64,000 nucleotides of DNA from Pseudomonas pisciculturae (GCF_015461805.1 NZ_JACVZE010000012.1:1-64000), one strand, 5' to 3'; numbered from the stretch's first letter, positions 26,040-35,898 are shown. Translations and numbers: made by a program. Notes: generated by a model not told the origin, from the letters alone.

Positions 26040-27281
26040 TTGCGTCTGTTCCACACCTCCGACTGGCACCTTGGCCAAAATCTCCACGGCCAGGAACGCG
26101 ATTACGAACACGCCTGTTTTCTCGACTGGCTGCTGGGCCAATTAAAGGCACACGCCCCGGATGTGTTGCTGATCGCCGGCGATATCTTCGACACGGTCAA
26201 CCCGCCGCTCAAGGCCCAGGAGCGGCTGTATGACTTCATCATCAGCGCCCACGAACAAAACCCCAAGCTGACCATCGTGATGATCGCCGGCAACCACGAT
26301 TCCGGCTCGCGCATCGAGTTGCCGGCGCCGTTGATGCGCCGTTTGCGTACCCATGCGCTGGGTCGGGTATTGTGGCTGGACGACGGCCAATTGGATGCCG
26401 ACCGCCTGCTGATCCCACTGCCAGATGCCAAAGGCAAGATCGCCGGCTGGTGCCTGGCGCTGCCGTTCCTGCGCCCCGCGGAAGTCACAGGTGCGCAGTT
26501 GGGCGACGATTACTTGCGGGGCATCGGCCATGTGCATGAACAGCTGATCGCCGCCGCCAATGCCAAACGCAAAAAAGGCCAGGCGCTGATTGCCATCAGT
26601 CATGCGCACATGGCCGGTGGCTCGGTGTCGGAAGACTCTGAGCGCAGCCTGATCATCGGCAATGCAGAGGCGCTGCCCGCCAAACTGTTCGACAGAACGG
26701 TCGCTTACGTGGCCCTCGGGCATTTGCACAAGCCGCAAAAGGTCAATGGCGAAGAGCGCATCCGCTACAGCGGCTCGCCGATTCCGCTGTCGTTTTCCGA
26801 AATTGGCTACAAGCATCAGGTGCTCGACGTGACGTTCCAGGGCCAGAGCCTGGTGAGTGTCGAACCGCTGCTGATCCCCCGCTCGGTCGACCTGCAACGC
26901 CTCGAAGCCGCACCGCTGGCCGATATCCTCATCACCCTGGCCGAGTTGCCCGATGTCGATCTGCTGGCCGAAACCCAGCGTCATCCGTGGCTCGAAGTGC
27001 GTGTGCGCCTCGACGAGCCGCAACCCGACCTGCGCCAGCAAATCGAAGCAGCCCTGCAAGGCAAGGCCGTGCGTCTGGTGCGTATCGCCGCTGAATATGC
27101 AGGCGTTGGCCGCCGTGAAGACGAAAGCGACGACCAACTGATCGAGCTCGACCAACTCACCCCGCAAGAACTATTCAGCCGCGCCTGGCAAGACAGCTAC
27201 GGCAGTGAAGTGGATGAACAAACGTTGAAAGACTTCGCCGTGCTGCTGCAGGAAGTACAACAGGAGGATGAACAACCATGA
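26040..27281 (+). CDS. sbcD: SbcD nuclease subunit of SbcCD
   Basis: A 413-residue Mre11-type Mn-dependent nuclease. The phosphoesterase motifs are all visible: HTSDWHLGQ (near residue 5), AGDIFDTVNPP, AGNHDSGSR and the C-terminal ISHAHMAG and ALGHLHKPQ. With SbcC it opens hairpins and blocked DNA ends. Translation starts at TTG 26040, the only position that gives the family N-terminus RLFHTSDWHLGQ, with GGAG six bases upstream. TTG may limit its level. It overlaps sbcC by four bases. Confidence 0.95.
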   Translation: MRLFHTSDWHLGQNLHGQERDYEHACFLDWLLGQLKAHAPDVLLIAGDIFDTVNPPLKAQERLYDFIISAHEQNPKLTIVMIAGNHDSGSRIELPAPLMRRLRTHALGRVLWLDDGQLDADRLLIPLPDAKGKIAGWCLALPFLRPAEVTGAQLGDDYLRGIGHVHEQLIAAANAKRKKGQALIAISHAHMAGGSVSEDSERSLIIGNAEALPAKLFDRTVAYVALGHLHKPQKVNGEERIRYSGSPIPLSFSEIGYKHQVLDVTFQGQSLVSVEPLLIPRSVDLQRLEAAPLADILITLAELPDVDLLAETQRHPWLEVRVRLDEPQPDLRQQIEAALQGKAVRLVRIAAEYAGVGRREDESDDQLIELDQLTPQELFSRAWQDSYGSEVDEQTLKDFAVLLQEVQQEDEQP

Positions 27282-30200
27282 AGATCCTCGCCATCCGCCT
27301 GAAAAACCTGGCTTCACTGGCCGGCCCGTTCGAGATCGATTTCACTGCCGAGCCGTTGGCCAGCGCTGGCTTGTTTGCGATTACCGGCCCCACCGGTGCC
27401 GGTAAAAGTACCCTGCTGGATGCCTTGTGCCTTGCGCTGTTTGGTGCAGTGCCACGCCTGGGCGATACCGGCCAGGCCAAGATGCCCGACGCCGACAGCG
27501 ACATTTCCATCGGTGACCCACGCACCTTGCTGCGCCGTGGCACCGGCGGCGGTTATGCAGAAGTGGATTTCGTCGGTGTCAGCGGCCGCCGTTACCGTGC
27601 ACGCTGGGAAGCCAACCGCGCCCGCGACAAGGCCAGCGGCAAGCTGCAAAACAGCCGTCAAAGCCTGATCGACCTGGACAGCGATCAACTGCTCGCCAGC
27701 CAGAAAACCGAATACAAAACCCAGCTGGAACTGGCCCTGGGCCTGAACTTCGAGCAATTCACCCGTGCCGTGTTGCTGGCACAAAGTGAGTTCAGTGCCT
27801 TCCTCAAGGCCAACGACAACGATCGCAGCGAACTGCTGGAAAAACTCACCGACACCGCGCTCTACACCCAGCTCGGCCGCCGCGCATTCGACAAGGCCAA
27901 AGAGGCCAAAGACGCTTATAAACAGCTGCAAGACCAGGCTACCGGTGTCGTGCCCTTGGCCGCCGAGGCACGCGCCGAGCTGGACGAGCAATTCAACCAG
28001 GCCCAGCAACACCTCAAGACTCAACAGGCCCAGCTCAAGCAACTCGAAGCGCAACAAACCTGGCTCAAGGAACTGCGCGAATGGCAGGAGCGCCAGCTCA
28101 GCGCCACCGAGCAACTGCAACGCGCCCAGGCCGACTGCGACAGCCAAGGCCCACAACGCCAGGACCTGAGCCGCCTGGACCAGTTGGCACCGCAACGTCA
28201 TCAGTTCGCCCGACAGGCCCAACTCAGCCAGCTGTTATCGCCGCTGGCCACGCATATCCAGCAACACATCGAACAGCAAGCCGCGCTCAACACCCGCCAG
28301 GAACAGGCGCAACAGCAGCAGGCCAACGCACAAACCGGCCTCGCTCACGCGCTCAAAACCCAGGGCGACGCCCTACCCTTGCTGCGCCAGGCGTTCGAGG
28401 AGCAAAGCACCCTCGCCCACTTGACCAAAGACCTGACCAAGCGCATCGAAGAGCGGCAACAACACGAAACCGCCTGCACCGAAGGCCAAACCCAGCTCAA
28501 CGGTTTGCTGGAGAAACAAACCCAAGTCGCCGAGCGCCTGCAACGCCTGGCCACCGGCCTTGAACGCAGTGCCACCCTCGCCCCGTTGAGCGATGCCTGG
28601 ACGGTTTACCGCGAGCGCCTGCAACAACTGATGTTGATCGGCAATCGCCTGAACAAGGGCCAGACTGAACTGCCGCAACTGGAGCAGCGCGCGACCACCG
28701 CCGCCGAGCGCTTCACTCAGCAGCGCGAAGCCCTGGAGGTGCTGTATCAGGAAGCGGGCGCCGAACCCCATGCCGTGGCCGAGCAGATCCAACTGCTGGC
28801 CAGCCTGCTGCAAGACAATCGCAAGCAGCAACGCGCCTTCGAAGACCTGACGCGCCTGTGGGACAACCAGCGACAACTCGATCAACAGGCCACGGCACTC
28901 ACGCAAAAACTCGCAGAGGCCCAGCAACAGCGCGAGCAACTGAACCAGACCGGCCTGCAAACCAAGGCCGAGCTGGCCGTTGCCGAGCAAACCCTGACGG
29001 TGACCAAGCAACTGCTGGAGCGCCAGCGCCTGGCCCGCAGTGCCAGCGTCGAGGAGTTGCGCGAACAGTTGCAGGACGATCACCCCTGCCCGGTGTGCGG
29101 CAGCCTCGAGCACCCGTATCACCAGCCCGAAGCCCTGCTGCAAAGCCTCGGTCGCCACGACGACAACGAAGAGGCCACGGCGCAGAAAGCCGTCGACACC
29201 CTAAAGGAAACCCTCAACGAACTGCGCGGCGTCGTCGGCGGCTTGATCGCCCAGCAGAAGGAGTTCTTGCAACAGCAGGAGCACCTGGCAACGCAACAGC
29301 AAGCCCTGGCCCCCAGCCTGGACGCGCACCCGTTGTCAGCCTCGTTGTTCAATCAGGAGGCGGCCAAGCGCAGCGACTGGCTGGCCCAGCAACTCAGCCA
29401 ACTGACCCAAAGCATCGCCCAAGACGAACAACGCCAAGGCGCCCTGCTCAACCTGCAACAAAACGCCGGGCGTTTGCAGCAACAACTGCAAGCCGCCCAG
29501 GACGCCAGCCAGCAAGCGCGGCAATTGCTGGTCGACCAGCAGCGCGAGCTGTCCAACGACGGTGAACGCCTCGACGAAGAGCTCAACGCCTTCGCCAGTC
29601 TGTTGCCCGCCGAGAGCCTGGACGGCTTGCGCAGCGAGCCCGCAGCAACCTTCATGCAGCTGGACCAGCAGGTCAACGAGCGTCTTGAGCAACTGGGGCA
29701 TCAACGCGACGAACTGGCCGAGCAACAGGAGCGCCAGCAGGCTATCGAGAAACAGCAGACCCACCAGCAGCACCGTCAGCAGCAACTCGACGCGTTGCTG
29801 GTGCAGGTCAGCGAATTGGCGGCCCAACAGCAAGCCGCCCAGGAAAAACTCCGCGCACTGCTCGGCGAACACACCAGCGCCGAGCACTGGCAGCAGCAAC
29901 TGGAGTTGGCCGTCACTCAGTCCCGCCAGAGCGAGACCGATGCCAACCAGCAACTGCAAGACACACGCAGCGCGCTGATCCAATTGGCCGCCGACCTCAA
30001 GGCCCAGCAGGAACGCCAACAGGCCCTGCACGCCGAACAACAGAGTCTCGAAATCCGTCTCGGCGAATGGCGCGCCCTGCACCCGGAATTGGACGAAGCC
30101 GGCCTCGGCCGTCTGCTGGCGTTCGATGACGCGCAGATCCACGCGCTGCGCCAACAGTTGCAGCTCAGCGAGAAAGCCGTCGAGCAAGCCAAGGTACTGC

Positions 30201-30916
30201 TGCAAGAGCGCGAGCAACGCCTCGCCGACCACCAGGCCTTGCACAACGGCAACCTCGAAGCCGAGGAACTGGACAGCACCCTGGCAGCACTTAACCAACA
30301 ACTGGCCGATGGCGAGAAACACGTTGCCGAACTGCGCGCGCGCCAGTCCGAAGACCAGCGCCGCCAAGACGCCAACCAATCCCTGGCCCTCACCACCGCC
30401 AAAGCCTATGAAGAATGGCAACGCTGGGCACGCCTTGAAGCGCTGATCGGCTCGGCCAGCGGTGACAAGTTCCGCAAGATCGCCCAGGCCTACAACCTCG
30501 ACCTGCTGGTGCACCACGCCAACGTGCAACTGCGCCAACTGGTACGCCGCTACCGCCTCAAGCGCGGCGGCAGCATGCTGGGCCTATTGGTGATGGACAC
30601 CGAAATGGGCGACGAACTGCGCTCGGTGCATTCGCTGTCCGGTGGCGAGACGTTCCTGGTGTCGCTGGCATTGGCGTTGGGGCTGGCGTCGATGGCGTCC
30701 AGTACGTTGAAGATCGAGTCGCTATTTATCGACGAAGGCTTCGGCAGCCTCGACCCCGAGTCGCTGCAATTGGCCATGGACGCGCTTGACGGTTTGCAGG
30801 CCCAGGGCCGCAAGGTGGCGGTGATTTCCCACGTGCAGGAAATGCACGAACGCATCCCGGTGCAGATCCAGGTCAAGCGCCAGGGCAATGGCTTGAGCAC
30901 CCTGGAGGTCAAGTGA
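27278..30916 (+). CDS. sbcC: SbcC ATPase subunit of SbcCD
   Basis: A 1212-residue SMC-like ATPase. Walker A is GPTGAGKSTLLDAL near residue 35. Two very long Gln-rich coiled coils flank a zinc hook, CPVC at residues 604-607. The C-terminal signature LSGGETFLVSLALALG and Walker B IESLFIDEGFGSLD complete the head. It pairs with SbcD in processing hairpins and double-strand ends. It overlaps sbcD (ATGA) and the following GST gene (GTGA). REPINs and other palindromes around the locus are the kind of structures this enzyme attacks. Confidence 0.95.
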   Translation: MKILAIRLKNLASLAGPFEIDFTAEPLASAGLFAITGPTGAGKSTLLDALCLALFGAVPRLGDTGQAKMPDADSDISIGDPRTLLRRGTGGGYAEVDFVGVSGRRYRARWEANRARDKASGKLQNSRQSLIDLDSDQLLASQKTEYKTQLELALGLNFEQFTRAVLLAQSEFSAFLKANDNDRSELLEKLTDTALYTQLGRRAFDKAKEAKDAYKQLQDQATGVVPLAAEARAELDEQFNQAQQHLKTQQAQLKQLEAQQTWLKELREWQERQLSATEQLQRAQADCDSQGPQRQDLSRLDQLAPQRHQFARQAQLSQLLSPLATHIQQHIEQQAALNTRQEQAQQQQANAQTGLAHALKTQGDALPLLRQAFEEQSTLAHLTKDLTKRIEERQQHETACTEGQTQLNGLLEKQTQVAERLQRLATGLERSATLAPLSDAWTVYRERLQQLMLIGNRLNKGQTELPQLEQRATTAAERFTQQREALEVLYQEAGAEPHAVAEQIQLLASLLQDNRKQQRAFEDLTRLWDNQRQLDQQATALTQKLAEAQQQREQLNQTGLQTKAELAVAEQTLTVTKQLLERQRLARSASVEELREQLQDDHPCPVCGSLEHPYHQPEALLQSLGRHDDNEEATAQKAVDTLKETLNELRGVVGGLIAQQKEFLQQQEHLATQQQALAPSLDAHPLSASLFNQEAAKRSDWLAQQLSQLTQSIAQDEQRQGALLNLQQNAGRLQQQLQAAQDASQQARQLLVDQQRELSNDGERLDEELNAFASLLPAESLDGLRSEPAATFMQLDQQVNERLEQLGHQRDELAEQQERQQAIEKQQTHQQHRQQQLDALLVQVSELAAQQQAAQEKLRALLGEHTSAEHWQQQLELAVTQSRQSETDANQQLQDTRSALIQLAADLKAQQERQQALHAEQQSLEIRLGEWRALHPELDEAGLGRLLAFDDAQIHALRQQLQLSEKAVEQAKVLLQEREQRLADHQALHNGNLEAEELDSTLAALNQQLADGEKHVAELRARQSEDQRRQDANQSLALTTAKAYEEWQRWARLEALIGSASGDKFRKIAQAYNLDLLVHHANVQLRQLVRRYRLKRGGSMLGLLVMDTEMGDELRSVHSLSGGETFLVSLALALGLASMASSTLKIESLFIDEGFGSLDPESLQLAMDALDGLQAQGRKVAVISHVQEMHERIPVQIQVKRQGNGLSTLEVK

Positions 30917-31506
30917 GCGAGGCGCTGCTGTATTCGTTCCGGCGCTGCCCGTATGCGATGCGGGCGCGCTTGGCCTTGCGCTACTCCGGCGTGCCGGTGC
31001 GCATCGTCGAGGTGAGCCTCAAGGCCAAGCCGGCCGAGATGCTGATGCTGTCGCCCAAGGGAACGGTGCCGGTGTTGAGCGTTGACGGGCAGGTGATTGA
31101 AGAAAGCCTGGAGATCATGCAATGGGCCCTGGCGCAGAATGATCCCGAGGATTGGTTGCTGCACGATGACCCGGCGGTGTTGGCGTTGATTGCCGAGAAT
31201 GACCAAGGCTTCAAGTATTACTTGAATCGATACAAGTACGCCGAGCGCTACCCGGAACAGCCGATGGCGCACTATCGGGCCGAGGGCGAGGTGTTCTTGC
31301 AGAAGTTGGAGGGGTTGTTGGCCGAGCGGGATTACCTGCTGGCAAACCACCTGACCCTGGCGGATGCTGCACTGGCGCCGTTTGTGCGCCAGTTTGCCCA
31401 TGTGGATCGAGTGTGGTTTGCCGGTACGTCGTATAAACGGTTGCAGGTTTGGTTGCAGCGCTTTCTGGATTCGCCGCTGTTTGTCGCAGTAATGGCAAAG
31501 CCCTAA
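30913..31506 (+). CDS. Glutathione S-transferase family protein
   Basis: A 197-residue GST-fold protein. The thioredoxin-like N-terminus has SFRRCPYAMRARLAL (Cys near residue 12) and the SPKGTVPVL cis-Pro motif, followed by the alpha-helical C-terminal domain. Start is GTG 30913, whose GTGA overlaps the sbcC stop, so it is translated as the third gene of the sbcDC operon. The CPYA motif suggests a Cys-type or glutaredoxin-like reaction rather than a Tyr/Ser GST. Substrate unknown. Confidence 0.87.
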   Translation: MSEALLYSFRRCPYAMRARLALRYSGVPVRIVEVSLKAKPAEMLMLSPKGTVPVLSVDGQVIEESLEIMQWALAQNDPEDWLLHDDPAVLALIAENDQGFKYYLNRYKYAERYPEQPMAHYRAEGEVFLQKLEGLLAERDYLLANHLTLADAALAPFVRQFAHVDRVWFAGTSYKRLQVWLQRFLDSPLFVAVMAKP

Positions 31507-31521
31507 ATCCAATGCGGTTCA

Positions 31522-31614
31522 AATGTGGGAGGGGGCTTGCTCCCGATGAGGGAGTGTCAGTTGACACATCCATTGCTGACACACCGCTATCGGGAGCAAG
31601 CCCCCTCCCACATT
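31522..31614. repeat. REPIN (GGGAGGGGG type)
   Basis: Paired REPs between the convergent GST gene and the small exported-protein gene. Confidence 0.85.
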
Positions 31615-31634
31615 TGACCTCATTGATCGGTAAA

Positions 31635-31814
31635 TCAGTGTTGGACCTTGTGATCCAACGCCGCATAGAAATTGGCACTCTGTTGCAGGTACTTCTGGGT
31701 GTAGGCGCTGGTGCTGGTTTTTTTACCGGCAACGTCCACGCTGGCAGCGGCAGGCAATGCCACAGTGGCGGAAACAGCGGAAGCGGCGATGATGGAGAAG
31801 AGGTTCAGATTCAT
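31635..31814 (-). CDS. Small exported protein, 59 aa
   Basis: Reading leftward from an ATG at 31814, a 59-codon frame encodes MNLNLFSIIAASAVSATVA followed by LPAAASVDVAGKKTSTSAYT and a KYLQQSANFYAALDHK tail. The N-terminus is a clean signal peptide with cleavage near AAA-SV. The mature peptide is about 35 residues. AAGGG lies upstream of the ATG. I recognise no domain. It ends 20 bases from a REPIN and is not obviously in an operon; its own promoter would lie between 31815 and about 31940. Confidence 0.72.
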   Translation of the reverse strand: MNLNLFSIIAASAVSATVALPAAASVDVAGKKTSTSAYTQKYLQQSANFYAALDHKVQH

Positions 31815-31943
31815 GTCGGTAACCCTTGTGTTCGTTTGGTTGGGTGGCCGGGGAAGGCCTTGGAACCAAACTTACGCCCGAGGGCTGAACCTTAGAAATG
31901 CTTTGAAACAGTAGCCGCTATCAACCGAATTAATAGAAAGGGT

Positions 31944-31966
31944 CAGGCCCCGCAGTGCGGGGCCTG
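31944..31966 (-). terminator. GC-rich hairpin after the lactonase gene
   Basis: CAGGCCCCGC (31944-31953) pairs with GCGGGGCCTG (31957-31966), loop of three. On the minus strand it is followed by a mixed T-rich tail (ACCCTTTCTATT), so it is a plausible terminator of the lactonase operon. Confidence 0.6.
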
Positions 31967-31970
31967 TGGC

Positions 31971-33146
31971 TTATTGACGCACCAGAAACTTCAGGTCGCT
32001 GGGGGCATCGATCGCCAGTTTCTGCACGGTTTTACCGAGCAGACCGGTCTTGGGGTCACGTTCGACCACCACGATTTCATTGCTTTTCTGGTTGGCGATC
32101 AGCAAGAACTTGCCGCTCGGGTCCAGGCTGAACTCACGGGGGTGATCACCTTCGACAGAGCGGCGCTGTAGTTCCTTGAGGTGCGCGGTGGCCGGGTCGA
32201 TGCTGAACACCAGCATCTGGTTGGCCGTGCCACGGTTGCTCACGTACAGGAACTTGCCATCGCTGGACGCATGCAGCGCCGCGCCAGCCTTGTCGGACAC
32301 CGGTTGGCCGGAGGCGAAGTCCACCAGTTGGGTCTGGCTGAGCTTACCGTCGCTGTAGTCATACACTGCAACTTGGGCGCTCATCTCGGTGGTCAGCCAG
32401 GCGTGCTTGCCGTCCTTGCTGAACAGCAGGTGGCGCGGGCCGCTGCCCGGTGGCAATTGCACCGACGCGGGCGTGGCCGGGGTCAACGGCAGCTCGTGAT
32501 TGGCCTTGGGGTCGTAGTGGTAGGCAAACACCTTGTCTGCTCCCAAGTCCTGCACAAACACGTACTTGCCGTCCGGCGATGACACCACCGAATGCACATG
32601 ATTGGACGCCTGACGCTCCGGGTTCACGCGGCTGGCCGGGTGTGCACTCAACTGCACCGGTGGCGACAGTTTGCCCGCTGGGTCAACCGGCAAGACTGCC
32701 AGGCTTCCGCCCGGATCTTCCAGCACCGAATAGTTGGCAACGAACAGGTAGCGCCCGTCAGCGGCCAGGCTGGAATGGGTCGGCTCATTACCCAGGCTCT
32801 GCACCTGGTTGATCAGGGTGAGCTGGTGATTCTGCGGGTCAATGCTGTAGCTGCTGACGCGGCCCACGGCATCTTTTTGCCCCGGGCCATTCTCGTTGAC
32901 CACAAACAGGTGTTTCTGGTCGCTGGAAACGGTCAGCCAGGACGGGTTCGCCGCCTTGGCCGCCAGCACCGGCTGGCCCTGGAACTGGCCGGTACGGCTG
33001 TCGAATTGCAGGCGATAGATACCTTCACTGCTGCCAGCGGTGTAGCTGCCCACCAACAGTTCATAGGTATCGGCCGGGGCGGCCTGTACCGACATGGCGC
33101 CGACACTGCCAGCCATCAGCAGGGGCCAGAATTTACGCATCATCAT
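31971..33146 (-). CDS. Exported lactonase-family beta-propeller protein
   Basis: A 391-residue protein of the 6-phosphogluconolactonase (YbhE-type) seven-bladed propeller family, with repeated units such as HSSLAADGRYLFVANYS and HVHSVVSSPDGKYVFVQDLG. Unlike cytosolic Pgl it has a signal peptide (MRKFWPLLMAGSVGAMSVQA), so it is probably periplasmic and acts on some other lactone. Three consecutive ATG codons lie at the start; the first is 33146, with an AGGA upstream. It overlaps the preceding small gene by 14 bases, so the two are coupled. Confidence 0.85.
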   Translation of the reverse strand: MMMRKFWPLLMAGSVGAMSVQAAPADTYELLVGSYTAGSSEGIYRLQFDSRTGQFQGQPVLAAKAANPSWLTVSSDQKHLFVVNENGPGQKDAVGRVSSYSIDPQNHQLTLINQVQSLGNEPTHSSLAADGRYLFVANYSVLEDPGGSLAVLPVDPAGKLSPPVQLSAHPASRVNPERQASNHVHSVVSSPDGKYVFVQDLGADKVFAYHYDPKANHELPLTPATPASVQLPPGSGPRHLLFSKDGKHAWLTTEMSAQVAVYDYSDGKLSQTQLVDFASGQPVSDKAGAALHASSDGKFLYVSNRGTANQMLVFSIDPATAHLKELQRRSVEGDHPREFSLDPSGKFLLIANQKSNEIVVVERDPKTGLLGKTVQKLAIDAPSDLKFLVRQ

Positions 33147-33429
33147 CCGCTTCGTCCTCGTCGTTATTGTTGTCGCCCTTGATCGCGCTCAAACAGACCA
33201 GACGATGTTCACCGTCTTCGTTGTTCAACACCCAGCTTTGCAAGCTGTCATCAAAGGTGGCGGCATTGAGTTGTTCTGGACTGAACTTCCAACGCTTGAG
33301 TTCCCGGCCGTCCATGCTTTCGATCAGCAAGTGCTGGTCAAAGGTGAAGTCGAAGGCATGCAGCCCGTTGATGATCAGCATGTCGCTGTCTTGGAGGGCA
33401 GTGCTCAGGTTGGGTGATGCGTCGGTCAT
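33133..33429 (-). CDS. Small acidic conserved protein (DUF5629-like)
   Basis: A 98-residue cytosolic protein with a strand-rich core (MLIINGLHAFDFTFD, LLIESMDGRELKRWKF) and an extremely acidic tail (NNNDEDEADDDA). It appears to be the Pseudomonas DUF5629 family, but this is recalled rather than searched. It is followed directly by the lactonase gene, with 14 bases of overlap. Function unknown. Confidence 0.7.
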   Translation of the reverse strand: MTDASPNLSTALQDSDMLIINGLHAFDFTFDQHLLIESMDGRELKRWKFSPEQLNAATFDDSLQSWVLNNEDGEHRLVCLSAIKGDNNNDEDEADDDA

Positions 33430-33444
33430 GATGTGAAGTCACTG

Positions 33445-33481
33445 CGGGGGAAAAGACACATGATAGGTCAATTCCCCCGCC
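33445..33481 (-). terminator. Inverted repeat after the RND transporter gene
   Basis: GCGGGGGAA (33445-33453) and TTCCCCCGC (33473-33481) are exact complements with a 19-base loop. There is no T-run on the minus strand, so termination is uncertain. Confidence 0.35.
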
Positions 33482-33507
33482 GTGTTTTGCGGCAATGGTC
33501 TAATCGA

Positions 33508-35883
33508 TCAATGGGCGAACAACGAGTTGCCCTTCTGCCCCGCCAATTTTTCAGGCTTGATCAGGAACCGCGCCAGTGCCGGCAATAGCCACAGCGCACC
33601 GAACATGTTCCACAGCAGCATGAAGGTCAGCATCAGGCCCATGTCGGCCTGGAACTTGATTGCCGAGAAGATCCAGGTGCACACGCCAATCGCCAGGCAC
33701 AGGCCGGTGAACAGCACGGCTTTACCGGTGGATTTGAGCGTCTGGTAATACGCCTCTTGCAACGGCAGACCGGCACGCAGGAAGCTTTCGAGGCGGCTGT
33801 AGATGTAGATGCCGTAGTCCACGCCAATGCCCACACCCAACGCCACCACTGGCAAGGTCGCGACCTTGACGCCGATGCCCATGAACGCCATCAGCGCGTT
33901 GCCCAGCACCGAGGTCAGCACCAGCGGCAGCACGATGCACAGGGTCGCCGCCCAGGAACGGAAGGTGATCATGCACATGGTAGCCACGCACAGGTACACC
34001 AGGATCAGGATGGTCAGCTCCGACTCTTTGATCACCTCGTTGGTGGCCGCTTCGATCCCGGCGTTACCGGCGGCGAGGATAAATTCCAGGCCGTCCTTGT
34101 TGTTCTCCTTGGCGAAGTCCTGCACCGCATGCACCGCGCGGTCGAGGGTTTCGGCCTTGTGGTCGTTGAGGAACACCAACACCGGCGCAAGCGAACAGTT
34201 GTTGTTGTACAGGCCATCGGCACGGGCGATGGAGTTGTTGAGCACGTCCGGGTTACGCGACAGGGTTTCCCATTTTAGGTTGCCCTCGTTCATGCCCTTG
34301 ATCATCTGCTTGGACACAGTCACCAGCGAGATCGCCGACTGCACGCCCTCGGTGTTCTGCATCTTCCACATCAACTGGTCGATGGGCGCCATGGCTTCAT
34401 AGCGCGAGCAGCCTTCGGCCTTGGTCTTGACCATCACCACCAACACGTCGGAGCTGGTGGAGTAGTTGCTGATGATGAAGTTGTTGTCTTTGTTGTAGCG
34501 CGAGTCGGGGCGCAGTTCTGGTGCGCCTTGGTCGAGGTCGCCGATCTTGAGGTTCTGGCTGTACCAGAGGCCGCCGCCAAAGGCGACCAGGGCCAGGGCG
34601 ATGGAGATCGGCGCGACTTTGGGGCTGGCAAAATTCGACAGCAGGCGCCAGAACGAATGTTCGCGGTTCGCGTCTTTTTTGCTCTTGGCAATGGCGCGCT
34701 TGCTGATGCCCACATACGAGATCGCCACCGGCAGCAGGATCAGGTTGGTAAACACGATCACCGCCACGCCAATGGACGCACCGATGGCCAGCTCGCGGAT
34801 CACGCCAATGTCGATGATCAGCAGGGTAATAAAGCCCACCGCATCGGCAAGAATCGCGATCATGCCCGGCAAAAACAGCTGCCGGAACGTGCGCCGGGCC
34901 GCCGTCAGCGCGTTGTCGGCCTCACTGGATTGCAGCGCGATCCCGTTGATTTTCTGCACGCCGTGGGAAATACCGATGGCGAAAATCAGGAACGGCACCA
35001 GCATCGAATACGGGTCGAGGCCAAAGCCAAAAAAGTGCATCAGCCCCAGTTGCCAGATCACCGCCACCAGGGTGGTGCTCAACACCGCGATGGTGCTGCG
35101 CAGGCAGTTGGTGAACCACAGCAGCAGGATCAGGGTGATGACGAAGGCGATGCCGAAAAACATCACCACCATCACCAGGCCATCGATCAGGTCGCCGACC
35201 TTCTTGGCGAAGCCGACGATATGAATCTTGACGTTGGGGTTCTGCGCTTCGAACTTGTCGCGGATCTTGTCTTCGAGCTCATGGGAGAACTTGCGGTAGT
35301 CCAGGGCCAGTAATTTGCCCTGGTCCTGCGGGTCCGGGTACGACTCCAACAGTGGGATATCGACGATGCTCGACTTGAAGTCGTTGGACACCAAACGCCC
35401 GACCTGACCGGACTTGAGCACGTTGTTACGCAGCAGATCGAGGCTCTGCGCCGAGCCGTTATAGCTCTGCGGGATCACTTCACCCCCGGCAAAGCCTTCT
35501 TCGGTCACTTCGGTCCAGCGTACGCTGGGGCTCCACAGCGACTTGAGGCCCGATCGGTCGACGCCGGAGATGTAGAACACCTCGTCGTTGATCTGGCGCA
35601 GGGTCTCCATGTACTCCTTGGTGAAGATGTCACCGTCCTTGGCTTCCACCGAGATGCGCACCGTGTTGCCCAGGTTCGCCAGGTCGTTGCGGTGTTCCAT
35701 CATCTTTTCGATGAAGGGGTGCTTGAGGGGGATCATCTTTTCAAAGCTGGTGGACGGGCGAATCAACGTCGCCTGCCAAAACAGGAAAATACTCACCAGC
35801 AGGCAGATGACGATCACTGCCGGGCGGTTATTGAAGATCAGGCGCTCAAGAAAGGTCGCTTTATCGTTGTGATGACTGCTCAT
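33508..35883 (-). CDS. RND/MMPL-family membrane transporter
   Basis: A 791-residue inner-membrane protein with the two-fold RND/MMPL layout: a span near residues 17-37, a periplasmic loop, a bundle of spans near 220-400, a second loop, and a second bundle near 610-780. Conserved features include VALGVGIGVDYGIYIYSRLE in the second half. Relatives move lipids or hydrophobic molecules rather than acting as tripartite drug pumps; no membrane-fusion or outer-membrane partner lies here. The partner gene is the YCF48 protein 15 bases upstream, so they form an operon. Confidence 0.85.
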   Translation of the reverse strand: MSSHHNDKATFLERLIFNNRPAVIVICLLVSIFLFWQATLIRPSTSFEKMIPLKHPFIEKMMEHRNDLANLGNTVRISVEAKDGDIFTKEYMETLRQINDEVFYISGVDRSGLKSLWSPSVRWTEVTEEGFAGGEVIPQSYNGSAQSLDLLRNNVLKSGQVGRLVSNDFKSSIVDIPLLESYPDPQDQGKLLALDYRKFSHELEDKIRDKFEAQNPNVKIHIVGFAKKVGDLIDGLVMVVMFFGIAFVITLILLLWFTNCLRSTIAVLSTTLVAVIWQLGLMHFFGFGLDPYSMLVPFLIFAIGISHGVQKINGIALQSSEADNALTAARRTFRQLFLPGMIAILADAVGFITLLIIDIGVIRELAIGASIGVAVIVFTNLILLPVAISYVGISKRAIAKSKKDANREHSFWRLLSNFASPKVAPISIALALVAFGGGLWYSQNLKIGDLDQGAPELRPDSRYNKDNNFIISNYSTSSDVLVVMVKTKAEGCSRYEAMAPIDQLMWKMQNTEGVQSAISLVTVSKQMIKGMNEGNLKWETLSRNPDVLNNSIARADGLYNNNCSLAPVLVFLNDHKAETLDRAVHAVQDFAKENNKDGLEFILAAGNAGIEAATNEVIKESELTILILVYLCVATMCMITFRSWAATLCIVLPLVLTSVLGNALMAFMGIGVKVATLPVVALGVGIGVDYGIYIYSRLESFLRAGLPLQEAYYQTLKSTGKAVLFTGLCLAIGVCTWIFSAIKFQADMGLMLTFMLLWNMFGALWLLPALARFLIKPEKLAGQKGNSLFAH

Positions 35884-35898
35884 TCTGTCCCCGCCTTC

